From contig PTFA01000081.1 of NCBI GenBank assembly GCA_003342895.1, forward strand, positions 1-64,000: a DNA stretch of 64,000 nucleotides, given 5' to 3'. Below the pieces are notes generated by a model that was not told the origin of the DNA, ran no database searches, and saw only the letters and a program-made list of their open reading frames with translations. This DNA is from Casuarius casuarius. Lineage: Eukaryota > Chordata > Aves > Casuariiformes > Casuariidae. A program made the position numbers and the translations under genes. Shown in pieces: positions 1-12,800 of this stretch (position 1 is the stretch's first letter; each line of letters opens with the position of its first letter).

Positions 1-460
1 CGATATCGAGGGGCATCGAAGCCTGGCCAATTCCACACCTATCGATAGGCAGCGATATCCATCGGCATCGATAATATCGCTGCCGATGGATATCGATGCC
101 TATCGATCGATAGGCAGCGGCAGCTGCCCATCTCCACACGCATGCACAGCTTGCGCTGTGTGGGCCCTGTTGCTCTTGGCACACACCGAGGCCTATTGAC
201 ATTGACCTTTTTCAGGCTGCACATCTTTTCTTGGTGTGCCCGCAGTCCCTTCACCATGACTTGTGCACGTGATAGTGGTGTATTATCGAAGACTAAGGCA
301 GCACGCTCGGTGGACATACTACACAATGTATGTCCAGATTGTGACTTGTCACCCGTACGTGCCTCCTCCTGCTGCTAGTAATTCCTCCTGCAGACTGTGT
401 TATCTGCAGCGCAAACCAGGAGGGAAAATTTTGTCTGAATTTTTTTCAGATGAATAAATA
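1..460. repeat. CpG-rich segment with palindromic CGAT cluster at its left end
   Basis: Bases 1-120 hold eight CGAT words arranged as fold-backs: the 12-bp palindrome CCTATCGATAGG at 38-49, a near-perfect hairpin at 54-94 (19-bp arms, one mismatch, 3-base spacer), and the 18-bp palindrome GCCTATCGATCGATAGGC at 98-115. CGATAGGCAGCG is directly repeated at 43-54 and 108-119. The following 340 bases are also CpG-rich compared with the neighbourhood and fade near an AATAAA at about 454. It may be the end of a repeat that begins left of the window. Confidence 0.6.
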
Positions 461-1929
461 TAAGCTCTTTAATTTTATTTTTTATGTTCTACGATCGTAA
501 AAAGTTACCCTGTAAGGCATGAGAAACTAAGATACTATTAAGAGAATAAATAAATACAGCCAAAGAAAAAAAATGATATTTTGATTTCTGACCTATTGCG
601 TAATTCAGCCTCTACCTGAATATCAGGTTCATCTGATCTGTAACGGGGGACGGATGGTCCATTCGCAACTACCTCCTAAAGTCCGTAAGATCCTTCAACT
701 TGCATTTGATGATTCTACTGATGTTCGTGAATTCACTGCTGGTGAAGAGCTGGGACCCTGGAACCACTGCAAGCCAGTCTGCTCTGCACAAGCTATACAA
801 CCATCGCAAATCCAGCAGAACCTTTAGCAATTTAATCATTGAATGTGGGATTCCCTAGGTGTCAAAAGACAAGACTTTTTTCTCTTTTTATCTGTAATAG
901 CTGACTTAAATACCCCCCTTCTTCTAGACGCATTCATTTTTCCTCTTGTGAATTCTATTTCAATTGTGAATTGGATTTTTTTACTTTTTGCCTGTGGAAC
1001 TGCCTCCAACTAGGCTCCTTCATAGTATGTCTCAGCTGCCATAGTCACCTGCAACCATTTTCAGTTTAGTATCGTTTGGACATTTCCTTAGTGCACTATT
1101 TCTTCTCTTTCTTCCAGATACTAAATAGGCTGCACCTAATGCTAATGCCTTCGGTAACCATTCAACAAGTCCCTCACACTCAATAGACTATTGTTTGTAA
1201 TATCACAGCCTTTGCTCACAATCTGTCAACCTACTTTCTACCCACTTAGCAATGTTATTAAACAAGACAGCAGTTTTTGGTACAAAAAACCCTGAAACTG
1301 TAAGAACAAAAACACTTCCTCACCTTAAGAGATACTTTGTAGAAATCAGATAATGCCACTAAAGAACATTTTTTGGTGTCAAAGAGAAAGGAATCAACCT
1401 CCCAATGTTAATCTCATAATAAAAGTTAACTATTTTACAGTGCTGCCTTCACACTGCTGTACTCCTGGGAAATAGTTTTATTCTAATGTGCGAGACATAT
1501 TCCAGTACTACAGGTAACAGTGAAATGCATTAGAAACTATTAAACAGGAGTTAAATGTTGATTACACTGTTCTGTTTATCCATCATACATTTCAAGATTG
1601 AAAATAAACAGGTTTTTTTCTTAGGTAAAAGCAACTTCTGAACTGCTTTTACTTTTTGAACATTTAAAAGACGTTTCCTGAAATTTGTCTTCTCCTTTTT
1701 TATTAAAGGTGTAACAAAACAAAAAACTAATTAATGGTTAGAATATATACACTCTGCTTTATAGTAAACTGAGGTGGACAGTTTCTGTACTGGAATGATG
1801 ATAAATTTAAGAGGAAGCTAGATAAGACCAATTTTGTGTGATGTACCAATACATTTTAGTTTCAATACTACTCTAGGACTTTTCTCATTCATAGTTTTTA
1901 TTCTATGTACATTGTTAGTCTGATAGTTT

Positions 1930-1988
1930 GTTAACCAAAATGGTTATGAACAGAGTAGGAGAGTCTGTTCATAACCATTTTGGTTAAC
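1930..1988. repeat. Perfect 25-bp inverted repeat with 9-base loop
   Basis: The left arm 1,930-1,954 (starting GTTAACCAAAATGG) and the right arm 1,964-1,988 are exact reverse complements, separated by GTAGGAGAG. An RNA from either strand would form a 25-bp hairpin. The perfect match implies recent origin or conservation. A MITE core, a fold-back duplication, a small-RNA hairpin or an assembly artefact are all possible. Confidence 0.9.
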
Positions 1989-2334
1989 TGCTTCCTTTTA
2001 AAATCAAATTAAAAAGATCTCACATTACTAAAACAGCAGCAATTACTTTATTTAGGGTTCACACCTGCATGACAGCATCACCACTCAATTCGACAAATGC
2101 AGGAGACCTGCGTTATAATAATAGATGATTTATTTTAAGTATCTTGACCCCATAATTTGTGTTTTGCCTTATATTTTTGAGTTAACAGTGCAAAACATAA
2201 GATATTAATAATGTTATTTAAAATACATGTAAAATTAATGAACTGATTGAGTAATGAGATCTGCAGGGGAAAAAGACCAACAACATGATGAGCAGCAACA
2301 TCTAAACTTCCTGGCCTTCTAAGACATTTCTTGT

Positions 2335-2374
2335 TTTTATTTATCTATTTATTTATTTATTTACAGTTTGGGTG
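2335..2374. repeat. (TTTA)n microsatellite
   Basis: About eight TTTA-like units, the fourth-base pattern broken once by TCTA. Simple repeat in intron 2; similar short TTTA runs occur near 50,200 and 50,740. Confidence 0.85.
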
Positions 2375-5300
2375 CACCCCTGCTTGTAAAATGGCTGAGT
2401 ATTTCTTAAAAGTAAAACAAACAACTTATTAGAGTAGCCGGCACTTTACAAAACATTATGGATTTGTTCTCATACGCACTCTGATTTTTTTTTCCTATTA
2501 TTATTATTTTACTTTACAGAAATAATGGCATAGATCTTTTTAAACTGATAGGAAGATGTGAGCAAATCAGATTCCCAAATGTCTATAAACTGACTTTCCC
2601 TTAGCCTTGGGGTTTGTTTTTAAGACATGCTCAGTTTTCAGTCACAGTTCTATTCAATACTCTTAGCATACTGAGAAAAGAGGAGACATACTTTCCTTCA
2701 GTCATTCAACCTGAAATTCTTCATTATATTTGATTAAATTGCTTTACAGAGTAACGTATAGTGCAATACTTTCAAACTGTGCATAGTGGAAGGGGTCAAC
2801 AGCATGTTTCAAGTTTCTTTAAAAGTTGGCAAAAACCCCCAATGTTACTATTTTATTAATCATGCAACATACACTTACTCCTCATAAAATATTAACATAT
2901 ATTGCTTCCTACATCAATAAAAGGTGTACTTTACATGAAGAAAGAAAATCTGCCGAAGAAAATGCTGGCTAAAGTTACTAAGCATCCTAACAATTATCAT
3001 AAAAATGCAAGAAAATAAAATATAGATATGTTAAGCAATCCTAAAATCTTCTTAAACCACACAATGTGCTTTCCTACAGAGAATTTTAAGATGAAAAATA
3101 GACCTTGAGGGTCTTAGACGAGCCTGAGGCAATATAAAGAAAAAGGTCAAACACTCTGCTAAAAAGGACCGTTATCTTCAGAACAACAACTTATCAGCCA
3201 GCTTGCAGCCCTGCTTATTTACAGTTATTGGTCCCAGAGGAAGTGCACTTCAGTGCAGGGCGCGATTACTTTGTAATGAGTTTGCCAGAAATGGTAAAGG
3301 AAACTAATTTGTAACAATGTGCTGTTCCCTGCACATGAACTTTCTCAGACACTTTTTTTTTGTCCAGCAATGAATAACTAACTTCAGCCTCCCTAATAAG
3401 CAGTGAAAACAGAAGTGCACTAAAAACGACTGAGTTGCAAGCATGAATGTACTGAAATATCAGTGATTATCCCTCTCAGCTGTCCATTACAGTACTCATG
3501 ATGACCACCAATTCCCCTGTGGTGGATATATAGAAGGCAGGTTTCAGGGGGTGGATTTGCACATGAAAATTAACACCATTTGGAAGAAAATAGCCTGCAC
3601 CTGTCACAGATTAGCAACAAAAGGTCAAATGCCTCCTTTTACACCTAGAGCACTTGCATATTGTATGCTTTGCTTATAGGAGCCTAATTCCAGTTTCCTA
3701 ATGTAGAAAAGTGAGCACCATGGTGAACTGAGGGGGGAAAAAAAGAATTAAACCTTGGCTAAAAGCTATCAATAAATCTATTGATCAAGATACATATGAA
3801 TGGAAGTAGCTGAGGCAATCTCTGTCTCTAGAAGAGGTAGTTTTTCAAAAGAGAATTACACAAAGTGCTCTTCTGTTTTTGTCAATATGCTGCCAGGTTT
3901 TGAAATACTATTTTTCATCCACACAATAAAAATCTTGACAAGTAAGCAATAGAAAATCACTAATACACTTGGAGCTGCATTTCAATCTATACAAATTCTT
4001 TAAACAAAAACAACCAAAGAACAGATTGGCATATACATCATTTTCACCAGTTGAACCTGGGATCAGGTCCAAGATAGCCAAACAGTTTTAATCCATATTT
4101 TCACACAATTCTGTGTTTTACAAAATAAGGTGAAATGTAGAATATTGAATACCCTCAATGGAATTCATCCTTAAAAGATCACAAAACACATTGAGAAGAT
4201 AATATAAAGAAATTTTGTTGATACATTCTAAATGGAAGAGGAACTTCAGGACCATGATCTGTAAAAACTTTTGAGTGAAAGATTACATATCTTCTGAAAG
4301 AAGTGCATCTAGGAATATCAGTTTGTAAATTCCCATTGGTTTTATGATGTTTGCCTGTGAAAACAGTTCATAAAAAATCGTGTGGTAAGGAGAAGTTCTA
4401 AACAACTTCTAAACAGCATTTGATTTGTAAATAGGAAAAAACAAATGAAAAAGTGATGATTTCTGGAAATGTGTGATTGTTTTTGCATCATTTCCTGGAC
4501 CGCTGCCCAAAGCATATGTCAAATCAAGATTCCTGAAACTGCAAAGCATATGATTTGAATAAAAAAATAAAAACATAGATACGACACCTTGCAAGCTTAA
4601 GTTTACTTTAAATTGTTAGAATTGCATATATGAAGCTCTGCAGTACAAAGTAGTATCTATACTGCTGCAGTTAAATCAATGTAAAAAAACACAATACTCT
4701 TCAACAGTATAGTACTCTTTGAAGAGCCTGATGTTTCACATAAGGCAATAGCAATGTTCATGACTCAGCTTTCGATCAAAATCCAAATTGCCTTAGAAGT
4801 ATGTTCTATGCCTTATCAAAGAGGCAAATTGTTTCAAAAGCACATGGTTTCAGAAGCTGGATGCTTCAGACTTGTATTGGTAGTCTCTTTTCTATCCCCC
4901 CTACTCAATTAAGCAAATTAAAATTGCTGTAGTTTTTGTTGCCTTTTTAAAAGTTTTTTTATCAATAGTGACATCCCAAGGACAGTAAATCAGTAATGTT
5001 TGTGAATTTTTTTCATAAAAAAGATTGTATGGGAATATGGACAATCTTAGCTCTTAGTAGCCATTGGCAGAAGACCAGCTCCTATCACTGGAAAGGGTAA
5101 ATCAAGGGGTACATATTAATTCATAACTTACGGATATTAAAAATATCCCAACTGGGCTTTGATGGTAATCAGAAAATGTGATAAAATCTAATTGTGACTG
5201 ACAGTACATGAAAATTCCAGCTTTTACACTTATTAGTCTTCTGAGTATACAATAACTATGGGTCTCCACTTGTTTGCTTCTTGTTTGCTTCACTACTAAA

Positions 5301-7860
5301 TGATTCAGGAACAACAGGGAGAAAGAGTGAGGCAGCCAGAACTTACCAATGTTCATCACCTTTCCATTTGTTAATCAACAGTTTGGCTTAAAGTTCACAC
5401 TCATGGAAGTTTTATAAATTAAAACTTTTATCTGAGCTGGAGTAGGAGTCAGAATTTATCACCAGTAGCAGCGAATCTGAATCATTAGATTAGAAGATGA
5501 CTGTGGGACTAGCCTCTGAACGAAGTGAAAAAGATACAAAGCCATTTTTAAGCAGGCCAAAGAATTGTCTTAGACACTGGAAAATTTAGGGAACTGTAAG
5601 GCTTTAAAGAGAAAAGAACTAATTCTAAAAGTAAAGAGGCATAAACCAACTTAAATTTGCTTTATTAGACTAATACAGAAGACAAGAAAGTGGTATTCCA
5701 ACAGATAAAATTTATAGGCAAGGGGATTTTTTTTTTTAACACTAAAAATATCTGCAAAAAGATTCTCATACATTAGCGGTCTGAGCAGCGTCAACAGTTG
5801 GTGGTTTTAGGATGAGTTCTTCCTTCTGGAAAAAATGCATGTCTTTGTCACTAGTATTTCAGTGATGTCAGGGGTGGGGGGGTGGTAGCAGGAGATAAGT
5901 GTTAAGATTTATTGTGCAGTAGTTTTAAGGCTCCTACTACAATGGAGATACCATTACAGATTATAATATAAATAATTTTAAAATTATGGAATGTGTTAAT
6001 AGGCTACCTACTTACATTTCTTGCAACTTTGCTTTATAGATAATCCAGTAGAGTAAACTATAGGATTTAGAAAGACAACGCAAGCAGGAATGTTTCATGT
6101 AAATTTAGTGAAAGCTGATTAGAATAATATATAGGCAGGAAGAAAATAAAGATCTGTAATGAGTATATCTTTTATAAAGGTGCAAAGCACAAATGGTCTA
6201 TCTTTTTACCATATGTTTTTTCAGGAAACCTCAAACAAAGAGAATTGGAATATTTTTTCTCTTTTTATGTTCTCTAAGAGGATCAGTCTTAATGCCAATG
6301 CCAGTTTAGACAACAAGTAGTCCTAAATATTTACTGATCGTCATGGCTCAAAAAACTATCATTAGGAAAACAGCAAAATATAAATGCTACAAGCAATAGG
6401 TATCCCAATAAACTACAAACATTGTTTTGTAAACAGCAGGTTTGTATATGTATAAAGAAATTATATACTGAAACATTGCTGAAATAGAATTTTATAGTTT
6501 TGATCAAATCAGACTGATATTTAATCATTTGCAGCCAAAGAGTCTTATTTCAAAATTGCCCTTACCAATAAATACTGATGCTTTCGGACAAAGGACCTAA
6601 AAACCTGGAGTTGTAACAAATAAAGTGCCAATGCTCTCTGTATAGTGAAATTATAAAAAAAGGGAGTATGATCAGTCTCCTGACTCCTTCTCCACCATCT
6701 GTGAGGTTCTTAAGAACTACAAAAATATCAGTAGAACCCAGGACTGCAGCATAAACACTCAAAAAAAGTCACAAAATCATGTAAATACAGAAACTGGCAG
6801 CACTAGTGAAGCAACGAAACAACTTACTAGAAAGTGTCAAGAATGCTTAAAAATCACAGGCCAGTGTCCTAAGATGGCCATCCAAGCTCAGGACACCAAA
6901 AATGCCAAATCCCCAGGAAAAGAGTAGACTACTCTGTTCCCTCCTTATCAATCCCCCAGAGGCCTCCAATGACAGATGGGCAGCTATCCATCCATAGCAC
7001 TGAACCTTTGTTAATGGAAAATCAGAATACAAAGAGGTTCTGTATTAGCGTCAGAGAACTCAGCTTTCTTTAACCCAGTTTATGCAATCAAAACTGGAAC
7101 CTCACTACTATGTATCACAGCTTTCAAAGCGAAGCTCTTCAAGGAAAGACATTTGGGGAAATTTCTGTTTGGAAATCAGTTAGCATATAACGGGTGCTAT
7201 CCAAAATAAATAATTAATAAGTTGATAAATAAATTACAACAATGTCTGCAGTCTTTACCAAGGAAGCAACCACCATGACAAATCAGAGAATATGAACTAC
7301 TGTACCACAATGGGAATGTACCATCTATTACTGTGAGTCATACCGCAAAACACTTACTTTTTCAGGGCCTGATACTCAATGTACAACATCAAAGTCTGTT
7401 GCTACCTACTATCTCTAACGTAGAACATTCTCATATTTATTCACAGCCTCGACATCACAGGGGTGCAAGCAACACATTAGAAATGGTAAAAAATGTCACA
7501 AAGCTGTGTATTCATTATTCTTAAGTGCACTACAGTAGCCCCCCTTATCTAATACTTACTATTCCACATAGTCATCATCTTGCAAAGACCTTAAGAATTC
7601 CTACAGTGCAACAGTTTTTTCATCCTACAAGTGAGGATATTTCAGCTGATTTACTACCATACTGTAATAGTGTAATTCTGCATTTGGCCTAGTTTGGTGC
7701 CTCATCACCACTTTTCCAGGGGAATCCTTCCATAGTATAATTACAAACTGCCACTTGAGGAAAATTAATTGATGGAAACCTCAATCAGTCTGGAGACCTA
7801 TATTTAAATTATATTCTCAAGGACCTCCCCAAAGTCACCACAGCTGTAAATAAATGTGCT

Positions 7861-7898
7861 TTAAAAAAAAAAAAGAAAAAAGAAAAAAGAAAAAGAAG
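7861..7898 (+). repeat. A-rich low-complexity run
   Basis: A runs broken by single G residues (AAAAAGAAAAAAG units). It could be the decayed tail of a retrotransposed sequence, but no element can be followed upstream. Confidence 0.8.
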
Positions 7899-9786
7899 TG
7901 TATTAATGGAAAGGCCCCAGGTATCATCGTATATAAGAATCTTGCATTTTGATCCCAACAAACTTTCTTTAGCTAAGAGATCATTGATTTTATAACTAAA
8001 ACCTTCCTTCTGTAACATAAACAAAAAAATTCCTTGTACAATGGTCCAATATGAGGATGGACTTTCATTACAAATAATGGATCTGAATAATTTCAGGAGG
8101 TCCTGTATACAGCTTTTGCAGAAGAAACAGTCTTATTTTAGTTTATCATATAGCTGAATTTGGCTCTCTATTCCATTACCCAGCAATCCACAAAAACACT
8201 TTAGGGAATAAAAAAGTTACTCATCCAATGAGTTAATCCCACTATTTCATTGCCAAGAAGTGAAATCTTCTGATAGAATCTTTATGATAAAATTTAGAGA
8301 TAGACTTTCACTTATATTTTTAGCCATTTCATCAGATTAGACTGATACACAACTTCACAGTTCACCTACTCCTCTGCTGCAGTTTCTAGTCTGAAGTGCC
8401 TTTGTAAAACAAGGTGATTTCTGTACTTTTCTCTTTATTATACAGTATATTGATCCTTCCATAGGCAATGGAACTTGTTCCTGTATTTTCAGTTATATAA
8501 TTTTCAGACTCCTGTGCCTTATTTTCCTTTCCTCCAGCCAGCAATCTGTTTTAGAAGCCCCCCCAATTTCCAATCTTACCACTACTTATGAAATTTCAAT
8601 ACCGTTTATATCCTAGTTTTACTGCAATGCACTATATATAGTTATGTAGGACGAAGGAACTACATTATGTTGGTTTGTTTTTATACTACTGATCAAATTT
8701 ACCACAGGCCTTTTAAACTGTATCCACACGAATATATACGGAAAACAACTGCTTACCCTCATTTATCTTTCTTTACTTAAAGCTTAAATTAGACCTTGAA
8801 AACTATCTACTTGAAGCTATTTTTTCAATCAGAAGTGATAATTAAAATATTGACATTTTAGATGGCACCAACATGTTTTTTGTCTTCTGTTATGGTTAGA
8901 ATATTTTATTATATTTGAATGTCTGTCTTAATTTTTTGTTTTTTTCATTTTGCCAAATCCAGAAGCGTTTTCCTTTTATTTCAAAGTATTTCTATGTTTG
9001 TAGTAAATTAAACATTAATCTTTCTCTGCAAATGTCAAGTGATATTTAAATGTTTTTCTGGCAGATAAATGATTATTAATATTAATGCAATAAAATCACA
9101 GCTCTTTGTCCTTTCTTTGATATTTAAGAAAAAATTAAGAGTGTCAAAACAGCTCTGCGAAAAGAGAATTCATTGGTCTACCATCCACTCTTCATTAGCC
9201 TGAGAGGTAAAAAATTACTGATCTTGTGAGACAATGTGTTTATAGAATCAGAAAGGGTTGAAAATGAATTACTCTATCAGTGGTAGAGTGTGTATCATTT
9301 CAATGTGAAAATGCCTTGTAAAAGTTCATTTTAATTTAAAGCCCCCTTTTTGTCATTCAAAAAGCTTTAGCACAATGAAAGAGTCTTTGTCACTTTCATA
9401 ATTAGCCCCTCTTGCACTAAATGAGAATAAAATCTGATCAGAAGTCCATACAGGCAAGGTCATAAATCAAACAGAAAGGCTCCACAAACAGTTCTGTAAG
9501 ATGTCCAAAGGCACACACAGCTTAGAATTGAAGCACTGTAGTCAGGATCCACTCCCAGAAATACAGCACAAAAAAAGCCCCAATACTATCTGTTTGGCAG
9601 GCTAAATTTATCTCCATATTCTGAAGCCCTATAAACACATTTTGCTGTTTAGATACAAAAGCAATTTCAGCACCAAGGACAATTCAGGAAAGCAAACAGC
9701 TGTTAAAGTAATACTATTACCATTTGCCAACCAAAGTCAAATTAATTTAACTTAATGCTCTCACTTTGAACTGTGGCAGTAAAAAT

Positions 9787-9829
9787 TATACATATATATG
9801 CATATATACATATATATATATATATATAA
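9787..9829. repeat. TA-rich microsatellite
   Basis: Alternating TA/CATA dinucleotides interrupted by TGCATATA, ending in an uninterrupted TA run. Simple repeat in intron 2. Confidence 0.9.
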
Positions 9830-12800
9830 TTGTCATAAAGCAGGAACAAAATTGTATTAACAGATAAAATTCCGTAAGAAACCAAGTTTAATTCTATATA
9901 CATAAGTGTGTACCATAGCCCAGCTCAAATATAAACTGCATTTTATTCAACTTGTTTTAATTTTCAGATGAAAGTAAAAATATATTTTGAAAGATGTAAT
10001 AAAATCTTCAACCTTGTACTGTTATGGTGAGAGTGACCAACACATCACTCTCTCTACCCAGGATCATCAGAATACCAACAGGAATCCAAAGTATCAGCAT
10101 AGTATTTTACTCCACAAAGTGAGGATTTCATCAGCAATAATGCCAAAAGCATGGGGAGATTGGAGGGAAAGGAGGGGAGAAGGTAGGAAGTGGAGGGGAA
10201 GACTGTTAGGAAGAGGTAGTTGGCAAAGAAAATATGCATTCTAGAACAGCCATATTTTTTAAAACCAAGGAGTTATGTTAAAGTTAAAGGCTAATTTTGA
10301 ATATTAATCTGCTGAGATTTGTTTGTAAAATAGCTACCTCCATGCAAACAGGAATTTTCATGAATACAGATATTTTTAGCCATAACTTGTACATATATAC
10401 ATAGCTGTACCTTCAAATAGGTAGTCAAGCACATTAAAAATGTGACACTTCCCTTTATAACTTTCTGTTTTCCAATAATATTTTCTCTGCAGAAACAAGC
10501 CATTAAAGTCATGTCTCTGGTCATGCAGACATCAAACTACTATCAAAGTAATGGCTGGGTTTGGAGGGGTTACATTTATGTCCTATGTTCCCAGAATTTC
10601 ATTAATTACATTAATTATGCAATAGGGGTAAGCAATTGGATTCCACATATTTACAAGACATAAGAGCATTGGTCTGCTAAACGATGGACTGAAACAACAG
10701 CATCAGCGTGGCAAAAAAAAACAGCAACGCATTTTCTCCATCATCATAGAGTCTCACATTTTAGGAAACTGACAGTAAACTTCCCAAGTTACTTAAAAAG
10801 GTAGTTCTACAAGTGAGGATCCTCTTGGATACAGCCACCTGAGCTTTGAGAAACAAAATTTGCCTTGCCTATCAGACATACAAGTATCTAAAAAGTGAAA
10901 ATTGGGAACTACTGTACAAGCAAACCAAGCCTGGAAACTGTAACCAGGGCATGCAGGTGATTAAAGAAAGAAAATGGATTTAAGATGGATGGGATGAGAA
11001 TCCAAGTCAGACATATTTTTGAAATTAAACTGCCTAAAACTTTTTCCTATAAATGAGCACTCCAAAAAGCCAATAAAGCTCTTGAACAAGCAGCAGGGTT
11101 TTTTTTTTTTTTTCCTATATAATAAATTAGATTAATTGGCTTTTAAATAAGGAAAACTCAAAACTAAGTAAGAAAGAATAAAAACCAAAACAGATTTATA
11201 AAGAAATCTCCCTGACCCACTGTGCCCTTGCAAGCAGATCCTGTTCCCACAACTGGCTTTGATTTCCTATACAGTGAACTCTTAGGAATTGCAACAAATT
11301 CCAGATAGTCTCCTCTGGATCCCTAGGAAAGTACTCTCTGTCCCCTTAGTGGCCAACGCTGGATCTGGTCTTTGGGCTTCTCAACAGCTTCCCAGTCTCC
11401 AGGTGCTTCAGCATCTCCGCTTGCTGCACCCTCCCCTGCCCTCTGCCACCCCTTCTGCGCTGTGCTCACCTTCGAGCAGGCTCAGCTGCTCTCAGCAGAG
11501 GGAGAAACCTCCCCTCCCTCCAGATGGTTCCACCTTGCTCTGTCATTCCTCTATTGAAGGAACATAAAATACACAAGTGAAACAACTACCATCCATTTCA
11601 ATGGATTTAAACAGTAGACTTCAACTTTATCAATTCAACATTATAAAAGACACCTTCAAATTTCCTCCCTGATTCTCCCGAACATCTCCTGATTCGCATA
11701 CTGTGCATACGAGTGGGTACAATGCAATTGCTACAGTCAGTCAAGTAACTCATAATACCAGGTAGATTCATCTCAGCCCGCCCTTAGCATTCAGCTTCTT
11801 CAAACCTGCTCATTAAAGGGAGAGAGGGTACCAAAGGAGAGCCTTTGTTATCAAGGATTTCAGATCTTCCCTTTTCCCAGAGGTAGAGCCATGCCAACAA
11901 AATCTCGGATCTTTTTTATTTTTGCTTTTCCTTTTCACCTTTATCTGCACTACATAAAAGCCACAGGAAATTATGACCTGAAAAGTCCTATACAATTACC
12001 ATGACTATACAGTCATAGCCCTTCCTAACCAAATTCTTAACCAAATACTGCCACTACAGTGAAAAAGAAAAAATACAGTACCTCTGCCAACTGAGTCTCA
12101 ATATAACCAGTGCCCTTCCGACCGTCAAAACAAAGAATTACTACAACTGAAACATCCTGAAGAAACATCTCTTTATATTACAGATATAAGGTGGAATTGC
12201 AGGCAACTAATGGGAGCGAGAGCCCCAAGGGGGCTGAAGGGCACAAGACACAGACAGGAGAACTATATCAGTGAAATAGGGGCGAGTCAGCTTCTTCTCC
12301 TTCTAGCCAGGCTAATAGGAAACCCAGAACTTCTGGAAGAGAAAGTGGCCTCACTATTCATAGGCATGTTCTCAGCTTCTTTTTCTGAGTCTTTCCATCA
12401 CAGTGTAGGTCCAATCATCACCATTAAGAAAGATAGATAGCACTTGGCCTCACACATACCAGTTTTATCCTAATAAGGAGGCACGTAATCTTAACTCTTC
12501 AGTAGGTCTTCAGCCAAGATGCCTTGATCTTTGGAATTTTTATTCTGTATTAAGAAAGAAGCAGTAAGACATGGACAGAGAGATCATTGTCATACTACTC
12601 ATGTCTATATGTAGCCTGAAGTGCAGGGTATATATAGTCAGAGGCATAGCTGAGTCAATAAACTATTTGAGGAATCTTGGATGGAGAGTTAAGGGGGAGG
12701 TTTGGGCTATACAAGGGATGCAGGGATGACTGCAGGGAGGACTATTATATTATTAAGCAAAGTCGATCACATCAGTTATTGAATTTTTCTGCTCTTCTAG

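Noticed and set aside
9240..9262. TAGAATCAGAAAGGGTTG resembling the CR1 3' terminus
   Set aside because: Too short, and the flanking sequence does not continue the CR1 pattern.
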